Origin: Halomonas sp. M20
GTDB lineage: Bacteria; Pseudomonadota; Gammaproteobacteria; Pseudomonadales; Halomonadaceae
Length of the DNA: 64,000 nucleotides
Direction of reading: 5' to 3'
Assembly: GCF_020622265.1 (NCBI RefSeq)
Contig: NZ_JACNMQ010000004.1
Span: 248,001 to 312,000, forward strand
The position numbers were made by a program, and so were the translations under genes. The notes beneath the pieces are model-generated. The model did no database searches. It was not told where the DNA came from and saw only the letters and a list, made by a program, of their open reading frames with translations. Shown piece by piece: positions 32,377 through 41,700 of this stretch (positions are counted from its first letter, which is position 1; each line of letters opens with the position of its first letter).

Positions 32377-33075
32377 ATGGTACGCCCAAGGATCGGCATT
32401 ACCACCTCGGATCATAAAAGCCTGCTAGCCTGGTGGTGCGACTGGCTGGCAGTCTGGCGCGCCGGCGGCAAGCCGGTACGTCTATCTCCCTCGCGCCCCA
32501 TCCCTGACGATCTCGATGGGCTGGTGATTGGTGGCGGTGATGATATCGGCGCCCATCTTTATGGCGGCGAAGTACAGCTCGATGTGCGGGTCGATCCGCA
32601 GCGAGATACCCTGGAGCTATCGCTGTTGAAACGACTGCTGCCCGATGACTGCCCGGTATTGGGAATCTGCCGGGGCGCTCAGATCATCAATGTACATCTG
32701 GGCGGCTCACTGGTCAGCGACATCTACACGTCCTACACCCACATCAAGAAGCAGCGCACGGTACTGCCGCGCAAGACTGTCGACATCACCATTGGTAGCC
32801 GTCTGCACGACCTGCTCGAGGTCAGCTGGTGTCAGGTGAATAGCCTGCATCATCAAGCCATCAATCGTGCAGGCCGTGGCATCGACATCGTGGCCAAGGA
32901 TCGAGATGGGCTGGTTCAGGGAATCGAAAGCCGCAATCATCGCTTCTTGATTGGCGTGCAATGGCACCCGGAATTCCTGATCTTCAATCGCCCCCAGCAG
33001 CGCTTGATTCGTGGGCTAGTCGACGCGGCCAGCGATCATGCCGAAAGCCGCAGGCCCCTTGGCGAAGAAAGTTGA
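32377..33075 (+). CDS. Class I glutamine amidotransferase/PuuD-like hydrolase
   Basis: The 232-residue protein has the GATase-1 triad: cysteine in LGICRGAQIINVHLGG (about residue 93), histidine and glutamate in GVQWHPEF (about 199). It resembles PuuD-type hydrolases that split gamma-glutamyl amides (RIGITTSDH start). The ATG at 32377 sits 2 bases after the amidoligase stop, with AAGGAG 5-10 bases ahead. The pair may ligate and later release a gamma-glutamyl or similar amide. Confidence 0.88.
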   Translation: MVRPRIGITTSDHKSLLAWWCDWLAVWRAGGKPVRLSPSRPIPDDLDGLVIGGGDDIGAHLYGGEVQLDVRVDPQRDTLELSLLKRLLPDDCPVLGICRGAQIINVHLGGSLVSDIYTSYTHIKKQRTVLPRKTVDITIGSRLHDLLEVSWCQVNSLHHQAINRAGRGIDIVAKDRDGLVQGIESRNHRFLIGVQWHPEFLIFNRPQQRLIRGLVDAASDHAESRRPLGEES

Positions 33076-33087
33076 CGCCAAAAACGA

Positions 33088-33112
33088 CGACGCCGACCCA
33101 AGGTCGGCGTCG
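33088..33112. terminator. Bidirectional terminator between GATase and osmC genes
   Basis: Eleven-base perfect stem CGACGCCGACC / GGTCGGCGTCG with loop CAA. On the minus strand the hairpin is followed, after a few bases, by a run of T (33084-33080), so it best serves the leftward osmC-like gene. Confidence 0.75.
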
Positions 33113-33133
33113 ACTATTGCTTGATCGAAAGGA

Positions 33134-33565
33134 TCAATTTTCCAGGCTGGCATCCAGGGTAATTTTGGCATTGAACAGCTTGGAGACTGGGCAGCCCTCT
33201 TTTGCCTTGTTGGCCGCTTCGTCGAATTTGGACTGGTCCGCGCCGGGAATTTTCGCCTTGGTCTCGAGATGGATCGCAGAGATGGTAAAGCCACTGTCGT
33301 CCTGCTCCAGGGTCACGGTGGCGCTGGTCTTGATGCTTTCCGGTTCGAGATTGTCCTCGCCCAGAATCATCGACAACGCCATGGAGTAGCAGCTAGCATG
33401 CGCTGCCCCGATCAGCTCTTCAGGATTGGTGCCAGCCTCTCCCTCAAAACGCGTGTTGAAACCGTAAGGGTTCTGTTTCAAGGCACCGCTTTCGGTGGAT
33501 ACCGTGCCTTTACCCTGTTTCAAGCTACCCTGCCACTCGGCGGATCCTTGCTTCTTGATGCTCAT
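33134..33565 (-). CDS. osmC: OsmC-family peroxiredoxin
   Basis: A 143-residue thiol peroxidase of the OsmC subgroup. The two redox cysteines are in HASCYSMALS (about residue 59) and KEGCPVSKLF (about 124). GSAEWQGSLKQGKGTVSTES and NPYGFNTRFEGEAGTNPEE are typical of OsmC rather than Ohr. It removes organic hydroperoxides and is osmotically induced in E. coli; no osmotic promoter could be identified here. Confidence 0.93.
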   Translation of the reverse strand: MSIKKQGSAEWQGSLKQGKGTVSTESGALKQNPYGFNTRFEGEAGTNPEELIGAAHASCYSMALSMILGEDNLEPESIKTSATVTLEQDDSGFTISAIHLETKAKIPGADQSKFDEAANKAKEGCPVSKLFNAKITLDASLEN

Positions 33566-33694
33566 GACGTCTCCTTTCGCGAAATAAAGTGGATGATCAA
33601 ACAGTCATCCCACTGATTAAACACTGTAGACGATAATGGATCTTTCATCCTTGCAACCTTGGGCAGCGCGTATTTGCTATCTGCCTATTACTCT

Positions 33695-34264
33695 TTATGG
33701 CTCTCGATTTCCAGACTTCAAGGGCTGGGCATCAGCAATCTGAGCGGCAAGGCGCTCATTGCCCATTTCCCGCAACAGCGTGACATTACGCTCAGGGATT
33801 CGCTCTGGATGGGCAAAGCCCGCCAGAGCGCGCTCGATGCTTTCTTCCCGCAGCAGATGCAGCATGGGCCAAGGCGAACGGTTGGTGTAATTGGCAGGGT
33901 CGCTCTCCTCTACGCCATGAAAGCAGTAATTCGGATGAAAGCTTGCCAGCTGATAAACGCCTTCATAGCCCTGATCCTCGAGTAGCGCTTCCGCCAACCC
34001 CAGCAAATCCAGGTAGTCATCGAAATCCTCGGCCCCATCAGTCAGCACCAGCACGGTAGTCTGGATACCCGAATCCTCGTCGAGGCGCCGACACTCCTCG
34101 ATCAGCGCCAGCAAAGCGGCTTCAAAGGACCGAGCGCTCGTTGCCTCATAGCGGATGCTGCCACGCTCCATCTCGCGCCGGGCAAAAGGGCAGATGTCGT
34201 GAGCTACCACAAAGCTCTCGACCCAGGCTTGGGTCTGATCCAGGCAAACAGCGTCATCGGTCAT
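33695..34264 (-). CDS. DUF1415-family protein
   Basis: A 189-residue protein of a family found mainly in gammaproteobacteria without known function. Typical blocks: WVESFVVAHDICPFARRE (about residue 12), YQLASFHPNYCFHGVEESDPANYTNRSPWPM (within residues 105-135) and HPERIPERNV. The conserved Cys and His residues suggest a redox or metal enzyme but that is not shown. The start at 34264 gives the standard N-terminus; the longer frame adds a hydrophobic stretch from the intergenic gap. Confidence 0.85.
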   Translation of the reverse strand: MTDDAVCLDQTQAWVESFVVAHDICPFARREMERGSIRYEATSARSFEAALLALIEECRRLDEDSGIQTTVLVLTDGAEDFDDYLDLLGLAEALLEDQGYEGVYQLASFHPNYCFHGVEESDPANYTNRSPWPMLHLLREESIERALAGFAHPERIPERNVTLLREMGNERLAAQIADAQPLKSGNREP

Positions 34265-34433
34265 GGGATGTCCCGTAAGGTGTAAATAAATAGGTGCAGG
34301 TACGAAGAGGCGATAAGAGCCAAGTGAAAGAACGAGAAAGCAAGTAAAAAAGAGTATAGCGGAGGACGGCATTGAACATTCACTCTTGAGCAATCATGTT
34401 CGTTGAAGCCTTCTCTTTTGACTGGAGCCGTTC

Positions 34434-35324
34434 ATGTCTCACCACAATGTTCCTGTTGTCACTCTCGCAGCCGACGGCGGCCAGGCAACCGTCGAACTCC
34501 CTGCCATCGGACAAGGCACCTGGTACATGGGTGAAGGGCTGGCAACCTCTGAGGAAGAGGTTCGCGCCCTGCAACAGGGCCTCGAACTCGGCCTGACGCT
34601 GATCGACACCGCCGAGATGTATGGCGATGGCGGCGCCGAGAAGGTCGTGGGCCAGGCGCTCAAGGACCGGCGCGATCAGGCGTTTCTGGTCTCCAAGGTC
34701 TACCCCTGGAATGCGGGACGCGACAGCGCCATCGCCGCCTGCGAGAAAAGCCTCAAGCGTCTCAAGACCGATCATCTCGATCTGTATCTGCTGCACTGGC
34801 CCGGCAGCATTCCGCTGGAAGAAACTCTGGAAGCCTTTGAGCGTTTAAGTGAACAAGGCAAGATCAAGCGCTTTGGCGTCTCAAACTTCGATATCGCCGA
34901 CATGCAGGCCTTGAACGAGCTGCCCAACGGTCAGCGCTGCGCCGTCAATCAGGTGCTCTATCATCTCGGCTCTCGCGGCATCGAGCACAGTCTGCTGCCC
35001 TGGCAGCGCGAGCACGGCATTCCCACCATGGCCTACTGCCCCATCGCTCAGGGCGGAAGCCTGCGCCGCGAACTGCTTGGCAATGCGACCGTCGAGGCCG
35101 TTGCCGAGGAGTTGAACGCCAGCACCGCGCAAGTGCTGCTAGCCTGGGCGATTCGCCCGATCGATGGCAAGCGCGATGTCATCGCTATTCCCAAGGCGGT
35201 ACAGCCGGAGCACGTGGAACAGAACGCCGCCGCGCTGTCACTCACGCTGAGCGACAATGCGCTTGCACGCCTCGACGCGGCCTTCCCTGCGCCCAAGCAC
35301 AAGACATCCCTTGATATTGTCTAG
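34434..35324 (+). CDS. Aldo/keto reductase
   Basis: A 296-residue NADPH-dependent oxidoreductase with a TIM-barrel. Catalytic tetrad: Asp and Tyr in LIDTAEMYGDGGAEKVVGQA (about residues 62-68), Lys in VSKVYP (about 92) and His in LYLLHWPG (about 122). VSNFDIADM and a C-terminal cofactor segment IPKAVQPEHVEQNAAAL complete the pattern. Substrate unknown, probably small aldehydes. It is transcribed alone, divergent from the DUF1415 gene. Confidence 0.92.
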   Translation: MSHHNVPVVTLAADGGQATVELPAIGQGTWYMGEGLATSEEEVRALQQGLELGLTLIDTAEMYGDGGAEKVVGQALKDRRDQAFLVSKVYPWNAGRDSAIAACEKSLKRLKTDHLDLYLLHWPGSIPLEETLEAFERLSEQGKIKRFGVSNFDIADMQALNELPNGQRCAVNQVLYHLGSRGIEHSLLPWQREHGIPTMAYCPIAQGGSLRRELLGNATVEAVAEELNASTAQVLLAWAIRPIDGKRDVIAIPKAVQPEHVEQNAAALSLTLSDNALARLDAAFPAPKHKTSLDIV

Positions 35325-35637
35325 ACGTTGTCCGAAAAGTACCTACGCTCCCAAGACGCACAACTGCAGTTCACTTACCTTATGTAGCCGCTGCTTGAAC
35401 AAGCGACGTTTTTGCTATGGATGACCGCAACAAAGGGCCATGTAAAAAGTACTATTCAACCAGTATGGATTACACGTCTCATCCAACAAGAATGAGTTTT
35501 TAAAAGTGGAGGCAAACTTGTGTCTATTTAGTAGACATACCGTCCCGAACGTGACTATGCTGTGCTTATGATGCACTGCATCAAAAGAGCAATTCTTAAT
35601 CAATACGGTTGCTTGACAATCTTTTAAGGAGCGTTAC
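35325..35637. promoter_or_regulatory. Phasin upstream region with two perfect dyads
   Basis: No gene is seen in these 313 bases. TGTCTA-TTTAG-TAGACA lies at 35521-35537 and TGATGC-ACT-GCATCA at 35569-35583, both perfect, 101 and 55 bases before the phasin ATG. The second contains a TGC-N3-GCA core; PhaR-type repressors of phasin genes are known to use TGC/GCA dyads. AAGGAG is 7 bases before the start codon. Confidence 0.55.
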
Positions 35638-36108
35638 ATGGCTAACACGAACGTAAATCAGAATGTTGAACAAGCCCAGCAGCAGTTTGCCTCTGTCTTC
35701 GCTGGTCCGGCTCGCTCTATCGCCGGTAAAATGCTCGATTACACGCAGAAATTGACCAATGTTCAGCGTGAAGCATTTGACACCTATTCCGAGATTGGAT
35801 TCCGTCAGATGCGCTCGGCGCTTGATATAAGGAATTCCGAAGACCTGCGCAGCTACATGGAAGAGCAGCAGGATGCCGCCAAGAAAGTCGGTGAGCAGAT
35901 GAAGTCTGACATGGAAAAAGTCAGCTCCATCAACCAGGAATTCATGCAGCAGAGTCAGGAAGTTACCCAAGATGCCATGCAGCGCGGCCAGGAAGCTGCT
36001 CAGCAGAATATGGAGCGTGGTCAGCAGAAATTGCAAGAAGTAGCAAAAGAAGGTGAAAAGGAAGTCGATAAAGCAGCTCAAGATGCCAAGTCTACTTCCA
36101 AGAAGTAA
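35638..36108 (+). CDS. phaP: Phasin-family PHA granule protein
   Basis: The 156-residue helical protein matches the phasin family (NVEQAQQQFASVFAGPARSI, then YTQKLTNVQREAFDTYSEIG). It has a long Q/E/K-rich C-terminal coiled coil (residues about 80-156) ending in lysines. Phasins coat polyhydroxyalkanoate granules and control their number. The strongly biased codon use and clean terminator suggest high expression. No PHA synthase is in this window. Confidence 0.88.
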   Translation: MANTNVNQNVEQAQQQFASVFAGPARSIAGKMLDYTQKLTNVQREAFDTYSEIGFRQMRSALDIRNSEDLRSYMEEQQDAAKKVGEQMKSDMEKVSSINQEFMQQSQEVTQDAMQRGQEAAQQNMERGQQKLQEVAKEGEKEVDKAAQDAKSTSKK

Positions 36109-36155
36109 AACGCCCCTCGTCGGCTAACGCAGCCAACATATTGGGGTAATTCAAG

Positions 36156-36186
36156 AGCCGCGACTCATTCCGAGTGGCGGCTTTTT
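36156..36186 (+). terminator. Phasin gene terminator
   Basis: Stem AGCCGCGACTC / GAGTGGCGGCT (one mismatch), 5-base loop, followed by TTTTT at 36182-36186. Confidence 0.88.
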
Positions 36187-36270
36187 GTATGAGCGTTAAA
36201 CGTTAAATTAAAAAATCGGCGATAAGAAAACTGTATATAAGGGTTTGTTCAAGCGCAATAAAACACGTGC

Positions 36271-37032
36271 TCAGCCGTCGATGCCCAGCTCACCCTGGCG
36301 TCTTTCGCTCTCAAACGCCTTGCCACGGCGCGAAGCCAGACGGTCCGCCAATCGGGTCGGTTCTGGCAGTTTGGTACGCCCCAGACAGGCAATGGCCCAC
36401 TCCAGCGCCGTGGCTTGACTCACCCGATGGCCCGTAGACACGATTACGGGCTTGACACCCTCACGGCTGCGCAACATGGCACCGATGATCACCCGGCCAG
36501 CGTCGTCCACCAGCGCATCTTCCGGGTCCTCTTTTCGGCGCCGATCGGTCAAGGGCGTCCAGTCACCTCGACCGGCAGGCACCTCGCCATGCTTGCCACA
36601 AAGACGCTTCTTTGCCACACCCAGGGTTGGAAGATCGAGCCATAGGCCCAAATGGGAAGCCACACCCAAACGGCGCGGATGGGCAATGCCCTGACCATCG
36701 ACCATGACCAGATCCGGGCGCTGGCTCAAACGCTTGAAGGCATTCAGCGCGGCGGGAATCTCGCGAAACGACAGCAGGCCAGGAATATAGGGCATGCGGG
36801 TAGGCTCGCGATGCACGATCTCTTCGATGGGCTCAAGGCTCGGCCAGTCGAGCAGCACTACCGCGGCCCGGGTCGTTTCACCATCATCCTCGAAACCGAT
36901 ATCCACACCGGCGATGCGCTTGATTTCATCCGCTGGCCCCAGCCGGTCATGCCGCTCGACCCGGGGCGCCAGGGATTTCTGCAACTCGATAGCCGCTTGC
37001 GGCTCCAGATTCCATTCGTGTAGTTCAGCCAT
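36271..37032 (-). CDS. nfi: Endonuclease V
   Basis: A 253-residue deaminated-base repair nuclease that cuts near inosine. Conserved blocks: RIAGVDIGFED (metal Asp, about residue 44), YIPGLLSFREIP (about 83), DLVMVDGQGIAHPRRLGVASHLG (within 106-130, second metal Asp), GVAKKRLCG and STGHRVSQATALEW. The C-terminal 25 residues are basic. It is single, with the DUF1499 gene close upstream on the same strand. Confidence 0.95.
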   Translation of the reverse strand: MAELHEWNLEPQAAIELQKSLAPRVERHDRLGPADEIKRIAGVDIGFEDDGETTRAAVVLLDWPSLEPIEEIVHREPTRMPYIPGLLSFREIPAALNAFKRLSQRPDLVMVDGQGIAHPRRLGVASHLGLWLDLPTLGVAKKRLCGKHGEVPAGRGDWTPLTDRRRKEDPEDALVDDAGRVIIGAMLRSREGVKPVIVSTGHRVSQATALEWAIACLGRTKLPEPTRLADRLASRRGKAFESERRQGELGIDG

Positions 37033-37060
37033 GTCATTCCTTGCAATGTGGATCGTAAAT

Positions 37061-37468
37061 TCAGCCAGTCTTCAAGGCGCTGCGCAATTGCTCCACCCGA
37101 TTACGATTCTTGTCAAAATCACTCTTGCCCAACCGCGAGGCACTGCGCACATGACATACCTGCTCATCTTCACTCCAGAAACACTCCAGGTCATCGGTGA
37201 ACCCCATCATCCTGGAGCGACATTCCGCATGCAGGTAATCCTCACGCCGAGTCACGATTTCGGTACGCTCCCAAGAGGCTAACACCTCGGCTATCCGTTC
37301 GATCAAGGCCGCGCCCTTTAAGCGCGACGACTTCAGAGGCGCAATATGATGCTTGTCATCACCTGACTGACTGCATACGCAGTTGGGTGTTTTTGGGCAT
37401 GCTTTCAAGCGCCCTTGATGCACCCCAAGGTCCGTCGGGCGCCTGCCCGCAAAAAAACCTCCTGACAT
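37061..37468 (-). CDS. DUF1499-family protein
   Basis: A 135-residue protein with the family's RLKACPKTPNCVCSQSGDDKHHIAPL start, TRREDYLHAECRSRMMGFTDDLEC and the closing VRSASRLGKSDFDKNRNRVEQL. DUF1499 proteins are widespread and of unknown function. The ATG at 37468 has GAGGAG 6 bases ahead and gives the usual N-terminus (MSGGFFAGRRP); the frame continues 18 codons upstream. Confidence 0.88.
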   Translation of the reverse strand: MSGGFFAGRRPTDLGVHQGRLKACPKTPNCVCSQSGDDKHHIAPLKSSRLKGAALIERIAEVLASWERTEIVTRREDYLHAECRSRMMGFTDDLECFWSEDEQVCHVRSASRLGKSDFDKNRNRVEQLRSALKTG

Positions 37469-37556
37469 CGGTTTCTCCTCGCTGTTTTCAGTCGGCTCTA
37501 GGTTAGCGCACTGAGCCTCCACGTTTTACACTAGCGCCTCGCTGCAGGAGCATCAT

Positions 37557-38780
37557 GTGAAGTTTTTCCATACCGCCGACTGGCATCTCGGCCAGACCTT
37601 TCATGGCCAGGAACGCCATGAGGAACACCGCGCTTTTCTTGACTGGATGCTCGAGACGCTAGCCACTCGACAACCGGATGCACTGCTGATCGCCGGGGAT
37701 GTCTTCGATGTGGTCAACCCTTCCCTACGCGCCCAAGAGCTGCTTTACGACTTCATCGTTGGTGCTCACGAACGCCTGCCACAGCTCGAGATCGTAATGA
37801 TTGCCGGCAACCACGATAGCGGCAACCGCATCGAACTGCCGGCCCCCTTGATGCAGCGGCTGAATGCCCATGCCCGCGGCCGGGTGCAATGGCGCGACGA
37901 CGGCGAGCTGGATAGCGAACGCCTGCTGATTCCGCTGCACGACACTAGCGGAGAAATTCGTGCCTGGTGCCTGGCCCTGCCCTTTCTGCGCCCGGCGGAA
38001 GTGACCGGCGGCGATATCGGCGACTATGCAGCGGGCATCGCTCGGGTGCATCGTGAGCTGATCGACGACGCTCGCGAACGCCGTCAACCCGGCCAGGCGT
38101 TGGTGGCCATGAGCCATGCCCACCTGCAGGGCGCCAGCGTCTCCGAACACAGCGAGCGCCCCATCGTCATTGGCGGCGAAGAAGCCCTGCCGGCGAGCCT
38201 GTTTCCCGAGGACATCGCCTACGTGGCCCTGGGCCACTTGCATCGTCCTCAGCAGGTTGTCGAGGCACGCATTCGCTACAGTGGCACGCCGCTACCCATG
38301 GACTTCTCCGAAGCCCACTACCCGCATCAGATCGTCGAGATCACCCTCGAGGGCGAAACACTGAGTGGCATCGAAGCACTGCCGATCCCGCGTTCCGTGG
38401 AACTGCGTCGGGTGGGCCCCTTGCCGCTGGAACAGACCTTGAGCGAACTCGACGCCTTGACCGGCGACGACAATCTGCCTCGGGAGCGCTGGCCCTGGCT
38501 GGAGGTGCGCGTGGAGCTCGCCGCGCCCTGTCCGGACCTGCGCGCCCGGGTGGAAGCCGCCCTGGACGGCAAGCCGCTGCGACTGCTGCGCATCCATACG
38601 CGCTTTCCTGATAGCTTGGGCGATGCTCGGGAATCCCGAGTGACCCTCGACAGCCTCGGCCCGCGTGAACTCTTCGAGCGCACCTGGCACAAGCGCTACG
38701 CCAGCGAACCGACACCCCAGATACTCGAGGATTTCGATCATCTACTGCAGACGGTTCACGACGACGAGGAGAACGCATGA
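37557..38780 (+). CDS. sbcD: SbcD nuclease subunit
   Basis: The 407-residue Mre11-type subunit of SbcCD, which cuts DNA hairpins and protein-blocked ends. Metal-binding motifs: DWHLGQTFHG (residues about 8-17), GDVFDVVNPS, GNHDSGNR (about 82), MSHAHLQG (about 184) and LGHLHRPQ (about 224). It starts with GTG; the ATG two bases earlier is out of frame. The stop overlaps the sbcC start by four bases. Confidence 0.96.
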   Translation: MKFFHTADWHLGQTFHGQERHEEHRAFLDWMLETLATRQPDALLIAGDVFDVVNPSLRAQELLYDFIVGAHERLPQLEIVMIAGNHDSGNRIELPAPLMQRLNAHARGRVQWRDDGELDSERLLIPLHDTSGEIRAWCLALPFLRPAEVTGGDIGDYAAGIARVHRELIDDARERRQPGQALVAMSHAHLQGASVSEHSERPIVIGGEEALPASLFPEDIAYVALGHLHRPQQVVEARIRYSGTPLPMDFSEAHYPHQIVEITLEGETLSGIEALPIPRSVELRRVGPLPLEQTLSELDALTGDDNLPRERWPWLEVRVELAAPCPDLRARVEAALDGKPLRLLRIHTRFPDSLGDARESRVTLDSLGPRELFERTWHKRYASEPTPQILEDFDHLLQTVHDDEENA

Positions 38781-41700
38781 AGATCCTCGCCATTCGCCTG
38801 GAGAACCTCGCCTCCCTGGCAGGTAAACACGAACTCGACTTCACTTGCGCTCCACTGGCCGAGCAGGGCCTGTTCGCTATTATCGGCCCCACCGGGGCGG
38901 GCAAGAGTACCCTGCTCGACGCCCTTTGCCTGGCGCTCTATGGCAGTACCCCACGCCTGCGCGGTGCCCGCCAGGACCAGGCGCGCATCCCCGACCCCGG
39001 CGCCACGGATGTCACCAGCTTCGATCCGCGCACCCTGCTGCGCCGTGGTTGCGCCAGTGGCTTCGCCGAGGTCGATTTCCTGGGCCGCGACCAACGCCGC
39101 TACCGGGCACGCTGGGCCGTTCGCCGCGCTCGGGAACGTCAGGATGGCCGCCTGCAGGCGGTCGAACAGTCGCTTTTCGATATCGACGACAACCGCCTGC
39201 TGACCGCTCAGAAGCGCGAATTCGATGCTCTGCTCCCGGAACGCCTGGGCCTCTCCTTCGAGCAGTTCACCCGCGCGGTACTGCTGGCTCAGAGCGAGTT
39301 TTCCGCCTTCCTCAAGGCGGACGACAACGCCCGCAGCGAGTTGCTTGAAAAACTCACCGATACCGGCGAGTACTCAAGAATCTCGATTGCCGCCTATCGT
39401 CGCGCCCGACAGGCCCAGCAGGTGGTGGGGGAACTCGAACAACGTCTAGCCGGCGAGCCCCCTGCCGAGGCCGAGGCCCGCGTTCGACTCGAAAGCGAGG
39501 CCGCCGAGAGCGAACGCGTGCTGAATGCGACTCAGCTTCAGGCCACGCATTTGCAAGGGGAACGCCGGTGGCTGCAGCAGGATAGGCATCTAGTCCAGGG
39601 CATGCAGGATGCTCGTCAACACATGGAGCTGGCACGCCGCGACGACGAGGCCTTATCGGAGCAGCGTGAACAGGAGCGCAAGCTCGAACGGCTCGCCCCG
39701 CAGCGCCACCGTTTCCAGCGCCGCGAGACGCTGACGAGACAATCCCGTGAGCAGGAACAGCAGTGCGCCTCCACCCGCCAGGCACTGAGCGAGGCCGAAC
39801 AACACCATAGCCATGCCGCCGGGGACAAGCGCCAGGCCGATAGCGCTTTGGCCGAGGCCACCCAGGCCCGCCAGGCGACGCTGCCCTTGATCGAGGCGGC
39901 CCGGGAACTGGCCGCCGAACGCGACCGCTTCGAGCATCAGCGCCGCGACAAACAGGCCAGCCGTCAGCGAATCGCCGACGCGCTGACGGGGGATCGTCAG
40001 CGACACGACACCCTGCAAAGGGGTTACCGCGAACAACACCAGGAGTTCGACGACCTGCAGGCCACGCAACGCCTGCAGTTGGGCGAACACGCCGATGCCT
40101 TGACCGCCCGACGCGCCCTGCTCACCGATCAGGAACAGGCCAATCAACGCCGTCAGACCCTGCAGACCCTCGAGCGGCACTGGCGCCAGTGGCATGACAG
40201 CCAACAACGCCTCGATGCGCTGCGCCGGCAACAGGATAGCGACACCCAAGGACAGGCACAGGTGCTGGAACAGGGCCAGGCGGCCAAGACCCAACTAGAA
40301 GGAGCGGAAAACCAGCAGCGCCAACTACAGGCCAGCATCGACGGACTGCGTGCCGCTCGTAGCGAGAGTGTGGTCTTGCTGCGCCAGCAACTGAGCGACG
40401 ACCAACCCTGCCCGGTATGCGGCAGCCAGGCCCATCCCTACCGCGATGCGCCGCCACGCGAACCCGGCCAGGCACAGCTCGAGGCTACCGAACGCGAAGA
40501 GCGGCGCCAACTCGACGAAGCGGCGAAAGCCGTCGAGGCCGCTCGAGAAAGACACCATGGGTTACAGGGACAATACCGCGCATTGCAGGCGCAACTGACC
40601 CAGAGCGCCACCCACATCGCCAAACTGGCCGAGGAAACCGCCGCCCACCGCACCACCCTGCTCGATCAACCCGACAGCCAGGCATTGCTCGAACAGACGG
40701 ATGCCGCTAGCTGGCTAGGCAACAACCAGGAGCACGCCGAACGGCACTGGCGCGACTCCCGCCAGGCTCTCGAAGCCCTCGACACGACCCAGCAACGCCT
40801 CACCCCGCTGCGCGACGCCCTGCAACGCCAGGAAATCGAACTCGGCAAGCTGGCCAGTCGCTGCGAACAGCAGGAACAGAGCCTCGCCACCCTCGACAAC
40901 GAACTGGCCCCGCTCGCCGAGCAGTGTCAGCGGTTGGCGCGGGAACTGCGCGAAGCCCTGGGCGATCACGCCGCCCCCAACGAATGGCAAACGAGTGTCG
41001 ACAGCGCCCTGGAGGATGCCCGCAAGCACGCCGAACAGGCCCGGGAGCGCGAACAGCACGCCGCCAGCGAGGTGCAGCGCCAGCGCCAGGCGCTTGAACA
41101 TCAGCAACAACGACTGGATGCCCTCAAGGAAGAGCATACGCAACTCGACCAGGAACTGAATGTCTGGCGCGAACAGCACCCGCAGTTCGATGACGCCACC
41201 CTGGCAACTCTGCTCGCCATCGACGACGCGGACCGCCAGGCCCTGCGCGAGCGCCTGCAAAAAGCCGAGCGCGAGCATCATGCCGCCGAGATCAGCCTGA
41301 CCGAGCGCCGCCAGATGCTGGCGAATCATCGCTGCGAGCGTTTTGCCGATGTCTCCCCCGAGTCGCTGCTTGGAGAGGATACCGAGGGCCGAATCGCGGC
41401 AATGGGCGAACGCCTCGCTGCAGAGGAAGCCAGCCTCGCCGAGCGTCAAACGGCCACCCAGCAGCGCCGTGACGCGGCTCAGCACGCCCTGCGCGACGAC
41501 GACCGTCGCCGCGAACGCCAGCGCGAAGTGCTCGATGAATTGGAGCATGCACGCCGCGAGCAGCATCGCTGGGGCAGCATCAGCGAACTCATCGGCTCCG
41601 CAGATGGCAAGGCATTCCGGCGCATCGCCCAGGCCTATAATCTGGAACAGCTACTCGATCACGCCAATGCCCACCTTGCCTCGCTGTCACGGCGCTACCG

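Noticed and set aside
35613-35618. TTGACA as a -35 box of the phasin gene
   Set aside because: A -10 at normal spacing would fall on the start codon, leaving no room for the ribosome-binding site.
38341-41566. Many long frames opposite sbcD and sbcC
   Set aside because: GC-rich coding DNA gives stop-poor antisense frames; sbcDC is intact and fully explains the region.
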